Positions 62,413 through 64,000 of a stretch of 64,000 nucleotides of DNA are shown here, piece by piece. A program made the position numbers and the translations under genes. Source of the DNA: Spirochaeta thermophila DSM 6192 (GTDB lineage: Bacteria; Spirochaetota; Spirochaetia; Winmispirales; Winmispiraceae); the NCBI RefSeq assembly GCF_000147075.1, contig NC_014484.1:62001-126000 (forward strand), read 5' to 3'. Below the pieces are notes generated by a model, which was not told the origin of the DNA, searched no databases, and saw only the letters and a program-made list of their open reading frames with translations. Every line of letters begins with the position of its first letter. Within the stretch, counting starts at the first letter, position 1.

Positions 62413-62851
62413 ACACCTCGCGCGCGTGCTCCTCGGGCCGCACGTCGGGGAACACGGCCCTGATCACGTCGTGCTCGTCGATGATGTAGGTGCACCGTCG
62501 CACTCGTTCCTTCTCCTCGCCCTTCACCTTTCGGACGGTGAGGGCTCCATAGGCCCGGATCACCTTCTTCTCGGGGTCGCTCAGGAGGAAGAAGGGGAGG
62601 TCGTACCTGGTCTTGAACGAGGCGTGGGAGCGCACCGAGTCGGGGCTTATCCCTATGACCACGGCCCCTGTGGCGAGGATGGTCTCGTACATATCCCTGA
62701 AGCCGCAGGCCTCTTTGGTGCAGCCCGGGGTGTTGTCCCTGGGATAGAAGTAGATCACCTTCTTCTTGTCGGCAAAGTCGGAGAGGTCTCGCACCTCGCC
62801 ATTGTCGTCGGGAAGGGTGAACGCAGGGGCTTTCTCTCCCTCTCGTAACAT
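62387..62851 (-). CDS. bcp: Thioredoxin-dependent peroxiredoxin (PrxQ/BCP)
   Basis: CGGAGG precedes the ATG at 62851 by 5-6 nt. The 154-residue protein has the AhpC/TSA fold with YFYPRDNTPGCTKEACGFRD: peroxidatic Cys in PGCTKE and resolving Cys five residues later, the PrxQ/BCP pattern. It reduces hydrogen and organic peroxides using thioredoxin, useful in an anaerobe exposed to oxygen. It is divergent from the thioesterase gene and followed in the same direction by the CBM-like lipoprotein. Confidence 0.92.
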   Translation of the reverse strand: MLREGEKAPAFTLPDDNGEVRDLSDFADKKKVIYFYPRDNTPGCTKEACGFRDMYETILATGAVVIGISPDSVRSHASFKTRYDLPFFLLSDPEKKVIRAYGALTVRKVKGEEKERVRRCTYIIDEHDVIRAVFPDVRPEEHAREVLEILSRME

Positions 62852-62868
62852 GCTAGCCTCCGTATATA

Positions 62869-62897
62869 AAGATATCGGTTTTTCGCAGGAATACCAA
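62869..62897 (-). promoter_or_regulatory. Promoter of the peroxiredoxin gene
   Basis: On the minus strand: TTGGTA (62897-62892), 17-nt spacer, TATCTT (62874-62869). The transcript would start about 10 nt before the CGGAGG binding site. Confidence 0.5.
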
Positions 62898-62917
62898 ACA
62901 CCACAGGACGTATAGTC

Positions 62918-63625
62918 ATGAAATACTCGGAACAGTTCGTGGTGCGATCGTACGAGGCATGCGGGAGGGGGTTTCTCAGGCCCGATGCGCTCGCAGGCTA
63001 TTTCCAGGAGACCGCGTGGAAGAGTGCGGAGGCGCTCGGATTCGGTTACCGTGCAGTGGTGGAGCACGGGTGGGCATGGGTCCTCTCGCGCCTCCTCGTG
63101 CGATACGAGCGCGTCCCCCGGTGGGGGGAGGAGGTGGTGGTGACGACCTGGCCCCGCCCCTCGGAGGGGATCTTCGCCTGCAGGGACTACCTGGTGGAAG
63201 ACGCGGAAGGAGGGGTGTGCATCCGGGCGACGAGCCGTTGGCTGCTCCTCGAGGCCGCCTCGCGGCGGCCGGTGAGGCCGGAGAGGCTGGTGCGGACCGG
63301 ACTTCTGGAGGAATCCGCGATCGAGGATGCGCCGCTCAAGCTGGGACCGCAGGGGGAGGTGGAGAGGGTGAGTGAGGTGATCGCCGGGTACCTGGACGTG
63401 GATCCCAACGGCCACGTGAACAACACGCGGTACATCGGCTGGTGTACCGCGGGCCTCGTGCTTCGGGGCGGGCGGCCCGAGACCTGGAGGGGGTACCACG
63501 TGAACTTCGTGGGAGAGGCCCACGAGGGGGATGTGTGCACCATATGGGTGGGCAATGGGGGGGTGGAGGTGAGGAAAGGGGATGTGGCGCTCGCGAGGAT
63601 GAGGGTGGAACCCGGTTCGCCGTGA
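62918..63625 (+). CDS. Acyl-ACP thioesterase
   Basis: The 235-residue protein has two hot-dog halves as in the acyl-ACP thioesterase family (PF01643). The first starts FVVRSYEACGRGFLRPDALA and GFGYRAVVEHGWAWVLSRLL. The second holds LDVDPNGHVNNTRYIGW with the Asn/His catalytic motif. It hydrolyses acyl-ACP and releases free fatty acids. The ATG has only a weak AGGA before it. A TATAGT ends one base before it, which, if used as a -10, would place the transcript start inside the gene and favour a downstream start; this may be a chance match. Divergent from the peroxiredoxin gene. Confidence 0.85.
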   Translation: MKYSEQFVVRSYEACGRGFLRPDALAGYFQETAWKSAEALGFGYRAVVEHGWAWVLSRLLVRYERVPRWGEEVVVTTWPRPSEGIFACRDYLVEDAEGGVCIRATSRWLLLEAASRRPVRPERLVRTGLLEESAIEDAPLKLGPQGEVERVSEVIAGYLDVDPNGHVNNTRYIGWCTAGLVLRGGRPETWRGYHVNFVGEAHEGDVCTIWVGNGGVEVRKGDVALARMRVEPGSP

Positions 63626-63668
63626 GAGATCGGTGGGGTTCTTCCCATGAGCATGGAATTTCCCCGTA

Positions 63669-63681
63669 GAATATAGTATTC
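63669..63681. promoter_or_regulatory. Short inverted repeat in the 163-bp gap before the last gene
   Basis: GAATA-TAG-TATTC with an internal TATAGT. It may be a promoter or operator for the membrane protein downstream, but it is 108 nt from that start. Nothing else is apparent in 63626-63788. Confidence 0.3.
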
Positions 63682-63788
63682 TTTACCTGTTGCCTCAGGA
63701 AGAAGCTGATGCGATCGGCGGATGACCTTCCAGATCCATGGTTGATCCAACGACGAGAGAATCGAGATAGAGCACGAGGTTACGACGC

Positions 63789-64000
63789 ATGAGATTACGT
63801 ACCACGCTACTCTTCATCATCGGAACGCTCCTCGTGGGGAGCATCCTTTCCATCTTCATCTTCCGGGCGGGGATGCGGCGCCTTGAGGACGCCTCCGGGT
63901 TCGGTATCCAGATGGAACGGGCCATCGGCCAGTTCTACCAGTACAGCAACGCCGTGAGAATGACGATGAGCCAGGAGGCGGGCAGCACCACGCTCGTGCA
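63789..64000 (+). CDS. N-terminus of a membrane sensor-like protein (cut by window end)
   Basis: An ATG at 63789 opens a frame that continues past the end of the window. The first residues RLRTTLLFIIGTLLVGSILS and IFIF form one membrane segment, followed by a helical, Met/Gln-rich stretch that would lie outside the membrane. This is typical of the start of histidine kinases or methyl-accepting proteins. Too little is present to choose. The ribosome binding site is weak (ACGAGG, 10 nt away). Confidence 0.55.
   Translation, partial: MRLRTTLLFIIGTLLVGSILSIFIFRAGMRRLEDASGFGIQMERAIGQFYQYSNAVRMTMSQEAGSTTLV

Noticed and set aside
62911..62916. TATAGT one base before the thioesterase ATG, as a leaderless promoter
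   Set aside because: The distance is too short for a -10 at that start codon, and there is no -35 at 17 nt.

Overview
The window looks like chromosome of a thermophilic, polysaccharide-degrading spirochete close to Spirochaeta (Winmispira) thermophila. The basis is high GC, many lipoproteins and secreted proteins, mannan and glucan catabolism genes, and FlgD-like secreted C-termini. This is recognition from memory and was not checked by a search. No rRNA, tRNA or CRISPR array was seen.

Region 1 (1-15.98 kb) is accessory DNA. The tail of a lectin-fold protein is followed by one very large SpvB/YD-repeat (RHS) polymorphic-toxin gene (about 377-10050, roughly 3,200 codons if joined). That gene is split into several reading frames, mostly at G-runs, and its sense strand is extremely G-rich. 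Its tip looks like a Cys/His peptidase or amidase and is followed by a lipoprotein. Downstream lie three displaced RHS tip cassettes (B, C, D). Each restarts with a piece of the RHS core copied at DNA level, then carries a different toxin-like tip and a small immunity-type gene (Imm74-like, zinc-ribbon, unknown). A decayed fifth core fragment ends the array. The layout is a toxin-tip archive that could recombine into the full-length gene.

Region 2 (16-28.5 kb) is mixed core and cell-envelope DNA: CDP-alcohol phosphatidyltransferase, GtrA-like protein, Fe-S aldo/keto reductase, receiver protein, long ParA/MinD-like ATPase, PAP2-type phosphatase, MntP, diguanylate cyclase, a secreted GH-like (DUF4015) protein, and three secreted or lipoprotein genes.

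Region 3 (28.6-43.7 kb) holds an AddB/AddA-like exonuclease-helicase pair, a convergent FabH, and a bacterial alpha-2-macroglobulin with its usual partner PbpC.

Region 4 (43.8-54.2 kb) is a mannan/mannobiose island. A plus-strand operon encodes a GH130 mannooligosaccharide phosphorylase, an ABC sugar importer, a small lipoprotein and a GH5 lipoprotein. A minus-strand operon encodes a cellobiose/mannobiose 2-epimerase and a GH130 mannosylglucose phosphorylase. A LacI-family regulator lies between them, and the same palindrome (AAACCGGTTT core) sits at both operon promoters. The implied route is extracellular mannan cleavage, import, epimerisation of Man-Man to Man-Glc, and phosphorolysis to Man-1-P.

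Region 5 (54.2-64 kb) has a 2,314-residue secreted repeat protein, a CBM-like lipoprotein, a PrxQ/BCP peroxiredoxin, an acyl-ACP thioesterase and the start of a membrane protein.

A recurring signal is genes without a Shine-Dalgarno whose start codon lies 6-7 nt after a -10 hexamer with a 17-nt-spaced -35. This suggests leaderless mRNAs.
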